From assembly GCA_020059425.1 (NCBI GenBank), contig JAGVCD010000021.1, positions 1 through 5,121 of the forward strand: DNA of 5,121 nucleotides, read 5' to 3'. Position numbers and translations under genes: made by a program. Below, one piece after another: positions 1-5,121 of the stretch. Under the pieces are notes generated by a model that saw only the letters and a program-made list of their open reading frames with translations, was not told the origin of the DNA and made no database searches. Source of the stretch: Chamaesiphon sp. Lineage in GTDB: Bacteria > Cyanobacteriota > Cyanobacteriia > Cyanobacteriales > Chamaesiphonaceae. Within the stretch, counting starts at the first letter, position 1. Each line of letters begins with the position of its first letter.

Positions 1-920
1 ATTTCCGCGATCGTATACAAAGGACGACCTTTTACTTCTTCATAAATCCGCCCAATATATTCCCCCAAAATACCAATACTCACTAGTTGCACCGCCCCCA
101 GAAAAAAAATCGCAATCATAATAGTGGCCAAACCAGTCAACGCGGAAGCGTTAGAAACTAACCGCCAGTACAAAACTAACATTGCCATCAGTAAAGACAA
201 CAAGGCTGAGAATAGACCCAAATAAATTGATAGCCGCAGGGGCACCTGCGAAAAAGAGGCTAAGCCGTTAATGGCTAGAGCCAAGGATTTCCGAAAAGTG
301 TATTTGACCTCTCCGGCAAAGCGCGGGTCGCGATCGAACAACAAAGCCGTTTGGCGAAAACCTACCCAAGAGCGTAACCCGCGCAGATAGCGATTTCTTT
401 CCGGCATGGCATTCAGCAGATCAACTACCTGACGATCCATCAGACAAAAATCCCCAGAGTCGATCGGTATTTCCACATCAGCTAAGCGTTTTAGTAATCG
501 ATAAAACACAAAGGCCATCAACCTTTTTAACCAGCGTTCCTGAGGGCGTTTGGTTCTTTGGGCATAGACCACCTGATAGCCCGACTGCCAAAGTTTAAGT
601 AACTCTGGCACCAACTCCGGTGGATCCTGCAGATCGGCATCTAAAATAATCACCGCCTGGCCACGGGTCAATTGCAAACCTGCCGTCACGGCAATTTGAT
701 GGCCAAAGTTACGAGCCAGGCTCACGTAGCAAACCCGGGGGTCTTGTTGATGCAATTCTCGCAATAGATCGATCGAATGGTCTTTACTACCATCATTTAC
801 CAGCAACAACTCTGCTTCTATTGCCAAACCGTCCATCATGGACTTCACCCGGCGATAGAGTTCTGGAATATTAGCCTCTTCGTTATAAATCGGAATTACT
901 AATGAATATACGGGAGCCAT
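1..920 (-). CDS. Family 2 glycosyltransferase, polyprenyl-phosphate sugar transferase type (GtrB/DPM1-like), 3' end cut by window
   Basis: The minus strand reads open from ATG at 920-918 to base 1, giving 306 residues with no stop. The GT-A catalytic domain comes first. It has an N-terminal strand ending in IPIYNEE (9-15), VNDGSKD (41-47), [11 protein letters not shown] (71-81), the metal/nucleotide-sugar motif DADLQDPPE (94-102), [10 protein letters not shown] (154-163) and [14 protein letters not shown] (175-188). Two hydrophobic membrane segments follow at about 231-252 and 262-285, then [15 protein letters not shown] (287-300). This order is characteristic of enzymes that move a sugar from a nucleotide donor to dolichyl- or undecaprenyl-phosphate at the cytoplasmic membrane face. 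The family is usually about 310-340 residues, so only a short tail is missing. The start is supported by GAGG five bases upstream and by the N-terminus fitting the family. It lies downstream of ridA on the same strand. The actual sugar and final acceptor cannot be told from sequence. Confidence 0.93.
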   Translation of the reverse strand, partial: MAPVYSLVIPIYNEEANIPELYRRVKSMMDGLAIEAELLLVNDGSKDHSIDLLRELHQQDPRVCYVSLARNFGHQIAVTAGLQLTRGQAVIILDADLQDPPELVPELLKLWQSGYQVVYAQRTKRPQERWLKRLMAFVFYRLLKRLADVEIPIDSGDFCLMDRQVVDLLNAMPERNRYLRGLRSWVGFRQTALLFDRDPRFAGEVKYTFRKSLALAINGLASFSQVPLRLSIYLGLFSALLSLLMAMLVLYWRLVSNASALTGLATIMIAIFFLGAVQLVSIGILGEYIGRIYEEVKGRPLYTIAE

Positions 921-960
921 CAAAACCTCGATTTTAGAGTTGCTTTGTACCGGGGTTTTG
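921..960 (-). repeat. Inverted repeat in the ridA-glycosyltransferase gap
   Basis: In the minus-strand transcript CAAAACCCCG (960-951) can pair with CGAGGTTTTG (930-921). Nine of ten positions pair, with one C/A mismatch, around a 20-base loop. The 3' arm contains the GAGG ribosome site and ends directly against the glycosyltransferase ATG. There is no U-run after it, so it does not look like an intrinsic terminator. A translational control role is inference; four of the pairs are A-U and the loop is large, so stability is uncertain. Confidence 0.4.
926..929 (-). promoter_or_regulatory. Ribosome binding site of the glycosyltransferase gene, inside an inverted repeat
   Basis: On the minus strand GAGG lies five bases before the ATG at 920-918. 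It is the only Shine-Dalgarno-like match close to that start and supports the start choice. It falls within the 3' arm of the inverted repeat at 921-960, so RNA folding could mask it. Confidence 0.5.
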
Positions 961-975
961 CTCCCAATTCATCAT
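934..975 (-). other. Candidate 13-codon leader mini-ORF ahead of the glycosyltransferase
   Basis: The minus strand reads ATG at 975-973 and then [13 protein letters not shown], with a TAA stop at 936-934. A strong AGGAG ribosome site lies at 987-983, seven bases before the ATG; this is the best Shine-Dalgarno match in the window. The stop lies 13 bases before the glycosyltransferase start, in a different frame. Codons 6-9 cover the 5' arm of the inverted repeat at 921-960, so a translating ribosome would open that hairpin. The peptide has no recognisable family. It may be a real coupling peptide or a chance ORF; the evidence is the ribosome site and geometry only. Confidence 0.3.
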
Positions 976-1013
976 GCTATTTCTCCTAGCTGATTATCGG
1001 AAAATTGATGCCT

Positions 1014-1412
1014 CTAAACATCAGGAATTACCGCCATACAATCGATTTCTACCAAGACATCCTTGGGTAACCTTGCTACTTCCACACAGGCTCGGGCAGG
1101 AGCGGTAGCTTCATCAAAATACCGGCCATAAACCCCATTCATGGTCACAAAGTCATTCATATCTTTTAGAAATACCCCAGTCTTGACCACATCTGACCAA
1201 CTAGCTCCAGCTTTGGTCAAAATTGCTGACAGGTTCGCCATCACTTGCTCAGTCTGCTTCACCACATCTCCCATATACACTAGTTGATTGGTATTGGGAT
1301 CGATCGATATTTGTCCAGACACGAACAGCAGCTTACCGCTAGCGACTACCGCCTGATTATAAGGGCCCACCGGAGCTGGAGCTTGGTCAGTTGTGATGAT
1401 TTCTCTGGTCAT
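1014..1412 (-). CDS. ridA: RidA family enamine/imine deaminase (YjgF/YER057c/UK114)
   Basis: This 132-residue protein is full length for the RidA family, whose members form trimers and usually have about 125-135 residues. RidA proteins hydrolyse reactive enamine/imine intermediates such as 2-aminoacrylate made by PLP enzymes like threonine/serine dehydratase, protecting other PLP enzymes in the cytoplasm. Visible hallmarks are APAPVGPYNQAV near the N-terminus (Tyr18), LLFVSGQI (28-35), and the C-terminal block with Arg107, Cys109 and Glu122. Arg107 and Glu122 match the active-site Arg and Glu of the archetypal deaminase, so activity is expected. The ATG at 1412-1410 is the natural family start, although no clear Shine-Dalgarno precedes it, as is common in cyanobacteria. 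It is divergent from the J-domain gene and upstream of the glycosyltransferase on the same strand. No biochemical link between those two is evident. Confidence 0.95.
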   Translation of the reverse strand: MTREIITTDQAPAPVGPYNQAVVASGKLLFVSGQISIDPNTNQLVYMGDVVKQTEQVMANLSAILTKAGASWSDVVKTGVFLKDMNDFVTMNGVYGRYFDEATAPARACVEVARLPKDVLVEIDCMAVIPDV

Positions 1413-1439
1413 GGGGGAAATATAGCGAGTCTTTCTAGA

Positions 1440-1445
1440 ATTTTA
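1440..1445 (-). promoter_or_regulatory. Possible -10 element for ridA
   Basis: On the minus strand TAAAAT (1445-1440) matches the -10 consensus at five of six positions and lies about 28 bases before the ridA ATG, which would give a short leader. No good -35 is present at 16-18 bases; TGTTCA (1468-1463) is a poor match. The call rests on position and one hexamer. Confidence 0.25.
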
Positions 1446-1582
1446 TCCCAATTCCTAATTAATGAACACGGCGATTAATGTTCTAAAATAAGCGATAGCT
1501 AAATAGCTGTAGTAGTTTCAGTGATCAACATTAAACTAGCTCAATGGCCATCTAGCAAATATTAACTAAAACCAATCACTTG

Positions 1583-1611
1583 TTGTAAAAACATTAGAGA
1601 GGTGCTGTAAT
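1583..1611 (+). promoter_or_regulatory. Candidate extended -10 promoter for the J-domain/TPR unit
   Basis: TTGTAA (1583-1588) and TGTAAT (1606-1611) are separated by exactly 17 bases. TGC immediately precedes the -10 hexamer, as in an extended -10 promoter. The -10 matches consensus at five of six positions. Transcription would begin near 1618 and leave a leader of roughly 110 bases before the TTG start, enough for RNA structure. It lies in the divergent gap in the right orientation. This is a pattern match only; the rest of the 1413-1727 gap is AT-rich and I saw no NtcA-type GTA-N8-TAC site in it. Confidence 0.4.
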
Positions 1612-1704
1612 TAAACCGAAAACTGATACAAAGATATAGCAGAACATTCTCATTCGTGGGCAATATTTCTCAATCATGAACTATCTAAAGAAGCAGGTAG
1701 CAGC

Positions 1705-1722
1705 AGATTCCTTCAGGAATCT
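1705..1722 (+). promoter_or_regulatory. Perfect hairpin covering the J-domain gene's ribosome site
   Basis: AGATTCC (1705-1711), loop TTCA (1712-1715) and GGAATCT (1716-1722) form an uninterrupted 7-bp stem with a tetraloop. AGGA at 1715-1718 is the Shine-Dalgarno-like sequence for the TTG start at 1728, nine bases downstream, and most of it is paired. The structure is direct from sequence. Regulation of translation, for example by temperature, is inference. It could instead be an operator in DNA if the real start is the ATG at 1749. No U-run follows, so it is not an intrinsic terminator. Confidence 0.5.
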
Positions 1723-1727
1723 AATAC

Positions 1728-2420
1728 TTGACTTCAGTTAGTAGCGTAATGATTACGACTGGTACTTTCGTTGGTAATTTAGACTTGAAACCAGAACAAA
1801 AAGAAATCGCAAAGCGGCAATCGGAGTTAGCCACCTTAGAAGCGGAACTAGCACGGCGTGAACTGGATTTAGTGACGTTACAGAGCGAACTGCATTCGTT
1901 TGAACGTTACTATCATCAAGTGATCGGGATGCGTTTTGCTGAGATTGATTATCTAGAAAATCAGATTTCAGAATATGTGCAAGTGGTAGATTTTGCTGAA
2001 GATGTTAAGTCGGCGGGAAATCTAAAAAAAATATATCGAGCATTAGCTAAACAGATTCATCCTGATTTAATAGCTGATAAAGATGAAAAGGAGCGCCGCC
2101 TCAAACTCATGATGGCCGTCAATCAAGCCTATGAAAAGGGCGACGAAGATCGGTTGCGCGATATCATGCACAAGTGGGAAATGCGAGCTGAGTTAATCCG
2201 CACAGCTCAAAAAATTGCCCAAAGTCATCTGCAGATTAAGGCGATCGACAAAGAAATGGCTGCTATCCAACAAACGGAGCTTAATCAACTGCGCGTTCAG
2301 GTGATAGAAACCCAATCTTCTGGACAAGATTTGTTGCAATCAATGGCTTTAGAGTTGGATGAACAGATCAATCACTCTCAAAACCGTCTGAAAGAATTAA
2401 AAATACAGATAGGATTGTGA
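1728..2420 (+). CDS. Coiled-coil protein with central J-domain (atypical DnaJ-like, class C)
   Basis: The protein has 230 residues. Residues about 22-85 are charged, heptad-like and rich in Glu, Leu and Arg, typical of coiled coil. A J-domain core follows at about 98-150. It has a helix II-like KKIYRALAKQI (100-110), the HPD motif at 111-113 that in J-proteins stimulates Hsp70 (DnaK) ATPase, and a helix III-like segment containing LMMAVNQAYEKGD (127-139). A second coiled-coil-like helix runs at about 155-228. Gly/Phe-rich, zinc-finger and client-binding domains of canonical DnaJ are absent, and helix I is not obvious, so this is a class C type J-protein. No signal peptide or membrane segment is seen, so it is probably cytoplasmic. 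The TTG start has AGGA nine bases upstream, inside a hairpin; ATG at 1749 (residue 8) is the alternative but lacks a ribosome site. An in-frame TAA at 1722 rules out a start further upstream. The TPR gene follows within two bases. A co-chaperone or scaffold role is inferred. Confidence 0.85.
   Translation: MTSVSSVMITTGTFVGNLDLKPEQKEIAKRQSELATLEAELARRELDLVTLQSELHSFERYYHQVIGMRFAEIDYLENQISEYVQVVDFAEDVKSAGNLKKIYRALAKQIHPDLIADKDEKERRLKLMMAVNQAYEKGDEDRLRDIMHKWEMRAELIRTAQKIAQSHLQIKAIDKEMAAIQQTELNQLRVQVIETQSSGQDLLQSMALELDEQINHSQNRLKELKIQIGL
2411..2414 (+). promoter_or_regulatory. Ribosome site deciding the TPR gene start
   Basis: AGGA lies inside the last codons of the J-domain gene. It is eight bases from ATG at 2423 but only two from GTG at 2417, whose codon overlaps the upstream TGA. 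The spacing favours ATG 2423, and the geometry suggests translational coupling in either case. Confidence 0.5.
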
Positions 2421-2422
2421 TT

Positions 2423-3793
2423 ATGACAGAGGCCAATGCAGGACGAAATATTCAGGTATTGTTTGAACCAGAATTGATGAGATATTCTTCAGGCTTAGTG
2501 GGCAGGGGGGTAAAACTCGCCACGAAGATACAGGACGCTGGACTACATCAAACCACACGCCCACCCGAGCAAAGTTTAAAATCAAAATATCCGCGTAGCT
2601 GTGGCCTGGTCACATACAAATTAGTAGATCAAGCAACAGACGAATTCAGGCTAGAAGTTGATCACAATTCTGTTATTCATGTCCAAAAAGGTTTAGAGTT
2701 CGTTGCCAAGATGTCTCAATTGCCGCCAGAAATCCAAGATGAGTTGGGTGGTCAAGATGATGATTCCAAATCAAAATACTGGCATAATTGCGGTGTTATT
2801 AAATATGAATTAGGCGACAAACAAGGGGCAATTAGGGAATTTGGTTTGGCGATCGCTCTGAATTCATTGGATGCCAATATCTACTACGAACGCGGTTGCA
2901 TCAAGTCTGAGGTCGGAGACAAGCAGGGCGCGATCAATGATTTTGATTGTGCGATTACCATTGATCCTCGGTTTGCAGCGGCTTATTGCAATCGTGGTAA
3001 TGCCAAGTATGCTCTCCAAGACTGGGAAGGTGCGATCGCCGATCTGGATAGTGCCCTGCAGCTAAATCCGCAATATGCCAAAGCCTATGGTAACCGAGGC
3101 TATATTAAATCAGAAATAGGTAATAAATTAGGTGCTATTAAGGATTTTGACGCGGCGATCGCCCTCGATTCAAAGCTAGTACAAATTTATTTTGAAAGAG
3201 CTTTAGCCAAATCTAGCTTAGATGATCCCCAAGGAGCGATCGAAGACTATAACTCAGTGCTGGAAATAAGTTCCAACCATATCGATGCTTACAAAAATCG
3301 TAGTGATACCAAATATATTTTGGGAGATGTCCAAGGGGCAATTGCTGACTACAATTCGATTATTGAGCTGGAACCCAACAATGCTGAGGCTTATAAAAGT
3401 CGCAGCGACATGAAGTATACAGCTGGTGATTATCAAGGGGCACTGTGGGACTATAACCGCTTCGTGAGAATCAATTCTGTTTACGCAGAAGCATATTACA
3501 AACGCGGTTTTGAAAAGTTTGAATCAGAGAACAATACTGGGGCAATTCAAGATTTTAATCGAGCGATTACTCTAACTCCTTGTAATGCCAGAATTTACAT
3601 TAATCGAGGTCTGGCTAAATATCGGCTAGGAAATAAGCAAGGAGCGATCGATGACTGTAACCTGGCCATCACTCTTGACCCAGAACTAGAACATAGTCGT
3701 AATTTACTCATTTCGATTATGGGTAAAGAAGAAAAATTAGCGCCTAAACGTCCGTCCATCAATCAACCAGACAATATAAAAATTTCGAGCTAG
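2423..3793 (+). CDS. Tetratricopeptide repeat protein with nine tandem TPRs
   Basis: The protein has 456 residues from the ATG at 2423, or 458 from GTG at 2417. Residues about 117-422 are nine consecutive 34-residue TPRs with no insertions. Most keep the small residue at position 8, Ala20, an aromatic or Leu at 24, and Ala27; Pro32 is kept in about half. The consensus looks like AY.NRG.AKY.LGD.QGAI.DF and then .AI.L.P. Such arrays form a superhelix that binds peptides or partner proteins. Residues 1-53 match nothing I recognise; residues 54-87 resemble a decayed further TPR; the last 30 or so residues are polar and probably disordered. No signal peptide or membrane segment is visible. The gene begins two bases after the J-domain gene stop, so the products are probably made together. 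A TPR scaffold beside a J-domain protein suggests a chaperone or assembly role, which is inference; the partner is unknown. Confidence 0.92.
   Translation: MTEANAGRNIQVLFEPELMRYSSGLVGRGVKLATKIQDAGLHQTTRPPEQSLKSKYPRSCGLVTYKLVDQATDEFRLEVDHNSVIHVQKGLEFVAKMSQLPPEIQDELGGQDDDSKSKYWHNCGVIKYELGDKQGAIREFGLAIALNSLDANIYYERGCIKSEVGDKQGAINDFDCAITIDPRFAAAYCNRGNAKYALQDWEGAIADLDSALQLNPQYAKAYGNRGYIKSEIGNKLGAIKDFDAAIALDSKLVQIYFERALAKSSLDDPQGAIEDYNSVLEISSNHIDAYKNRSDTKYILGDVQGAIADYNSIIELEPNNAEAYKSRSDMKYTAGDYQGALWDYNRFVRINSVYAEAYYKRGFEKFESENNTGAIQDFNRAITLTPCNARIYINRGLAKYRLGNKQGAIDDCNLAITLDPELEHSRNLLISIMGKEEKLAPKRPSINQPDNIKISS
2582..2683 (+). repeat. Decayed additional TPR unit in the TPR gene
   Basis: The encoded residues 54-87 start SKY..(.)CG...Y.L.D and align with the first canonical TPR beginning at base 2771. 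The DNA shares an identical 11-base stretch, AAATCAAAATA, at the same repeat phase, 189 bases apart. The helix B alanines are lost. I read it as an old internal duplication; convergence over a short stretch cannot be excluded. Confidence 0.45.
2849..2856. repeat. HIP1 octamer
   Basis: GCGATCGC is the highly iterated palindrome of many cyanobacterial genomes. Here it is in frame as GCG ATC GCT (Ala-Ile-Ala), at Ala27 of TPR 1. It supports a cyanobacterial origin. Confidence 0.9.
3032..3039. repeat. HIP1 octamer
   Basis: A perfect GCGATCGC in frame as Ala-Ile-Ala, at the conserved Ala20 of TPR 3. Confidence 0.9.
3155..3162. repeat. HIP1 octamer
   Basis: A perfect GCGATCGC in frame as Ala-Ile-Ala, at the conserved Ala27 of TPR 4. 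Confidence 0.9.
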
Positions 3794-3874
3794 AGGAATT
3801 TTGCGCAAAACTAAGACACAACTCAAACACCAATAGCTACATCAGGATGTTTTACTGATACATGAACTTTATAT

Positions 3875-3893
3875 GCCTAAGGAAAAGGCTTTT
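3875..3893 (+). terminator. Weak terminator-like hairpin after the TPR gene
   Basis: GCCT (3875-3878) pairs with AGGC (3886-3889) around a seven-base loop and is followed by TTTT. The stem is only four pairs and lies about 80 bases after the TPR stop, so this is a marginal candidate. Confidence 0.2.
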
Positions 3894-4095
3894 AATAAAA
3901 CTTATTGATATTAGTCCAGGTGACACTATCAAAAGCATACTCTCACATATTAGTTAACTACAAGAACAGGCTTTTACAACTATACATGTCATAAGAGTAA
4001 ACAAATGGCATAATAACTGGGAAGTGATGCCCTTTAGGTTAGTCAGTATACAATTTGCCAACTAGTTCATAGTTAGTTGCAGATATAAATTAAGT

Positions 4096-4099
4096 GGAG
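4096..4099 (+). promoter_or_regulatory. Ribosome binding site of the lipoprotein gene
   Basis: GGAG lies six bases before the ATG at 4106. With the signal peptide beginning directly at that ATG, it fixes the start. Confidence 0.65.
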
Positions 4100-4105
4100 A
4101 ACAAG

Positions 4106-5121
4106 ATGACTCAATGCTTTAAGCTACTGGGTATTCTCGCACCACTGCTTCTATGTTTAAGTAGCTGTAGTGGCCCTAGTATGACGCGCAAAGGTGTACT
4201 GAGGGTCTGGGCACATGCCGGGCAAGCCGCCGAACGTCAAGTTCTAGAGCAACAGATCAAGCGTTTCAATAATTCCCAGAAGACCACCCAGGTTGAATTA
4301 ACTTTTGTGCCCGAAGGTTCCTACAATTCCCAAGTCCAGGCTGCCTCTTTGTCTAAGGATTTGCCGGATGTATTGGAATTTGATGGACCGTTTGTTTACA
4401 ACTACGTTTGGCAACAAAATTTGGTGCCGATGGATAAGCTGATGTCACCCACAATTCGCCAAGACTTGTTGCCCTCTATTATCCAGCAGGGCACCTACCA
4501 AGGAAAGTTGTACTCCGTCGGTACTTTTGATTCTGGTTTAGGATTATATGGGCGACGTAGTAAATTGCAAGCCGCTGGCGTTAGAATTCCAGCTAGTAAC
4601 AAAGATGCTTGGACGATCGCGGAGTTTAATCAAGCATTGGCGGCTTTGGCCAAGCGTGACTCCGATCGACAGGTGTTAGATATCAAACTGAATTATAAAG
4701 GCGAATGGGCAACCTATGGATTCTCGCCAATGCTCCAGTCGGCTGGGGGCGATTTAATTCAGCGCAACAATTACCAAACAGCTGCTGGGAGACTCAATAG
4801 CCCACAATCTATAACAGCTCTGCAATCAGTCCAAAACTGGATTCAGCAAGGTTATGTCGATCCCAATATTGATGATGCGGCTTTTACTAGTGGCCGAGTG
4901 CCCCTGTCTTGGGTCGGTCACTGGGTTTACAAAGACTACGCCAAGGCTGTTGGTAAAGACTTGGTGGTGTTGCCGTTACCCAACTTTGGCCAGGGTTCCA
5001 AAACAGCCCAAGGCTCTTGGAATTGGGGGATCACAACCAATTGTCGTAATCAGGAATGTCAGCAATCTGCCATGAAATTTCTGGAGTTTTTACTCCAACC
5101 GCAGGAGGTATTGGCGATGGC
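4106..5121 (+). CDS. Lipoprotein substrate-binding protein of a sugar ABC transporter, 3' end cut by window
   Basis: The frame is open from ATG 4106 to the window end, giving 338 residues without a stop; family members usually have about 410-440. The N-terminus is a lipoprotein signal peptide: Lys6, a hydrophobic run (7-18) and lipobox LSSC, with lipidated Cys21. The mature part resembles the carbohydrate-binding SBP_bac_1/SBP_bac_8 family. It shows LRVWAHAGQAAERQVLEQQI (32-51), a segment ending LPDVLEFDGPFVYNYVWQQN, the YQGKLYSVGTFDSGLGLYGR region (132-151), and a GSWNWGIT motif (about 304-311) typical of the C-terminal lobe. It should capture a sugar or compatible solute in the periplasm and pass it to a permease and ATPase, whose genes would be expected past the right edge. 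The start is supported by GGAG at 4096-4099, six bases upstream. Candidate ligands include maltose-, trehalose- or glucosylglycerol-type sugars, but sequence alone does not decide. Confidence 0.9.
   Translation, partial: MTQCFKLLGILAPLLLCLSSCSGPSMTRKGVLRVWAHAGQAAERQVLEQQIKRFNNSQKTTQVELTFVPEGSYNSQVQAASLSKDLPDVLEFDGPFVYNYVWQQNLVPMDKLMSPTIRQDLLPSIIQQGTYQGKLYSVGTFDSGLGLYGRRSKLQAAGVRIPASNKDAWTIAEFNQALAALAKRDSDRQVLDIKLNYKGEWATYGFSPMLQSAGGDLIQRNNYQTAAGRLNSPQSITALQSVQNWIQQGYVDPNIDDAAFTSGRVPLSWVGHWVYKDYAKAVGKDLVVLPLPNFGQGSKTAQGSWNWGITTNCRNQECQQSAMKFLEFLLQPQEVLAM

Larger units (their letters stand above)
2771..3688 (+). repeat. Nine tandem 102-base units encoding TPRs
   Basis: Units begin at 2771, 2873, 2975, 3077, 3179, 3281, 3383, 3485 and 3587, each exactly 102 bases (34 codons). 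Recurrent DNA patterns include CAAGGGGCAATT and GGAGCGATCGA at the QGAI codons. The uniform length and diverged sequence indicate an old duplication array kept in frame. Confidence 0.85.
3794..4105. other. AT-rich intergenic region without a convincing gene
   Basis: This 312-base gap lies between the TPR gene stop and the lipoprotein start. It holds a 12-bp palindrome TTTTGCGCAAAA (3799-3810) six bases after the stop, a small inverted repeat ATCAG/CTGAT (3841-3845/3855-3859), a weak GCCT/AGGC stem followed by TTTT (3875-3893), and the palindrome TAGTTAACTA (3951-3960). None is a strong intrinsic terminator. TACAAT (4049-4054) could be a -10 element for the lipoprotein gene but has no clear -35. 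Confidence 0.5.

Noticed and set aside
1284..1478. 64-codon plus-strand ORF
   Set aside because: It is antisense to the N-terminal part of ridA and has no recognisable family, so it is a frame shadow.
1464..1483. GAACA-N10-TGTTC inverted repeat as a possible operator (LexA-like)
   Set aside because: Arms are only five bases, do not extend, and do not match the cyanobacterial LexA-type pattern I know.
2871..3065. 64-codon plus-strand ORF in another frame of the TPR gene
   Set aside because: It lies wholly inside the TPR repeats and its low-complexity residues arise from the repeated codons read out of frame.
3254..3436. 60-codon minus-strand ORF
   Set aside because: It is antisense to TPR units; its hydrophobic look comes from complementing repeat codons.
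2771..3688. Hsp70/Hsp90 tail-binding (dicarboxylate clamp) TPRs
   Set aside because: The Lys/Asn-Asn-Lys/Arg set seen in Hop-type TPRs is not complete in any three consecutive units, so recognition of an EEVD-like tail is not supported.
3862..3957. 31-codon ORF in the intergenic gap (ATG at 3862, TAA at 3955)
   Set aside because: There is no ribosome site before it, an in-frame stop lies just upstream, and the peptide has no recognisable features.
4084..4089. TATAAA as a -10 element for the lipoprotein gene
   Set aside because: Transcription would start about at the ribosome site (4096-4099), leaving it out of the mRNA, and no -35 is present at a normal distance.
4854..5075. 73-codon plus-strand ORF
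   Set aside because: It lies inside the binding-protein gene in another frame and shows no family features.

Overview
The window looks like cyanobacterial chromosome. The evidence is the many CGATCG cores, three perfect HIP1 octamers (GCGATCGC), weak or variable Shine-Dalgarno sequences, and protein families typical of cyanobacteria. No rRNA, tRNA, CRISPR array, transposase or attachment site was recognised. Both ends of the window cut through genes.

Layout: (1) 1-1412, minus strand: ridA is upstream and a membrane-anchored family 2 glycosyltransferase is downstream. The glycosyltransferase lacks only its last few codons, which fall beyond base 1. No terminator is visible in the 93-base gap, so the two may be co-transcribed. 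The gap holds a 13-codon mini-ORF with a strong ribosome site and an inverted repeat covering the glycosyltransferase ribosome site. (2) 1413-1727: divergent intergenic region with a candidate extended -10 promoter for the rightward genes and a perfect 7-bp hairpin over the next gene's ribosome site. (3) 1728-3793, plus strand: a tight two-gene unit, consisting of a coiled-coil protein with a central J-domain (HPD motif) and a protein with nine tandem 34-residue TPRs. (4) 3794-4105: AT-rich gap with small palindromes and no convincing gene. (5) 4106 to the right edge, plus strand: a lipoprotein sugar-binding protein of an ABC transporter, cut by the window end.

The functional themes are: RidA clears reactive enamine/imine intermediates; the glycosyltransferase probably charges a polyprenyl-phosphate carrier with a sugar; the J-domain/TPR pair looks like a co-chaperone or scaffold module, inferred from domains and gene coupling; and the lipoprotein captures a sugar or compatible solute in the periplasm. 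Only the J-domain/TPR pair forms a clear unit. It is the best candidate for something poorly described, but no established new system can be claimed from sequence alone.
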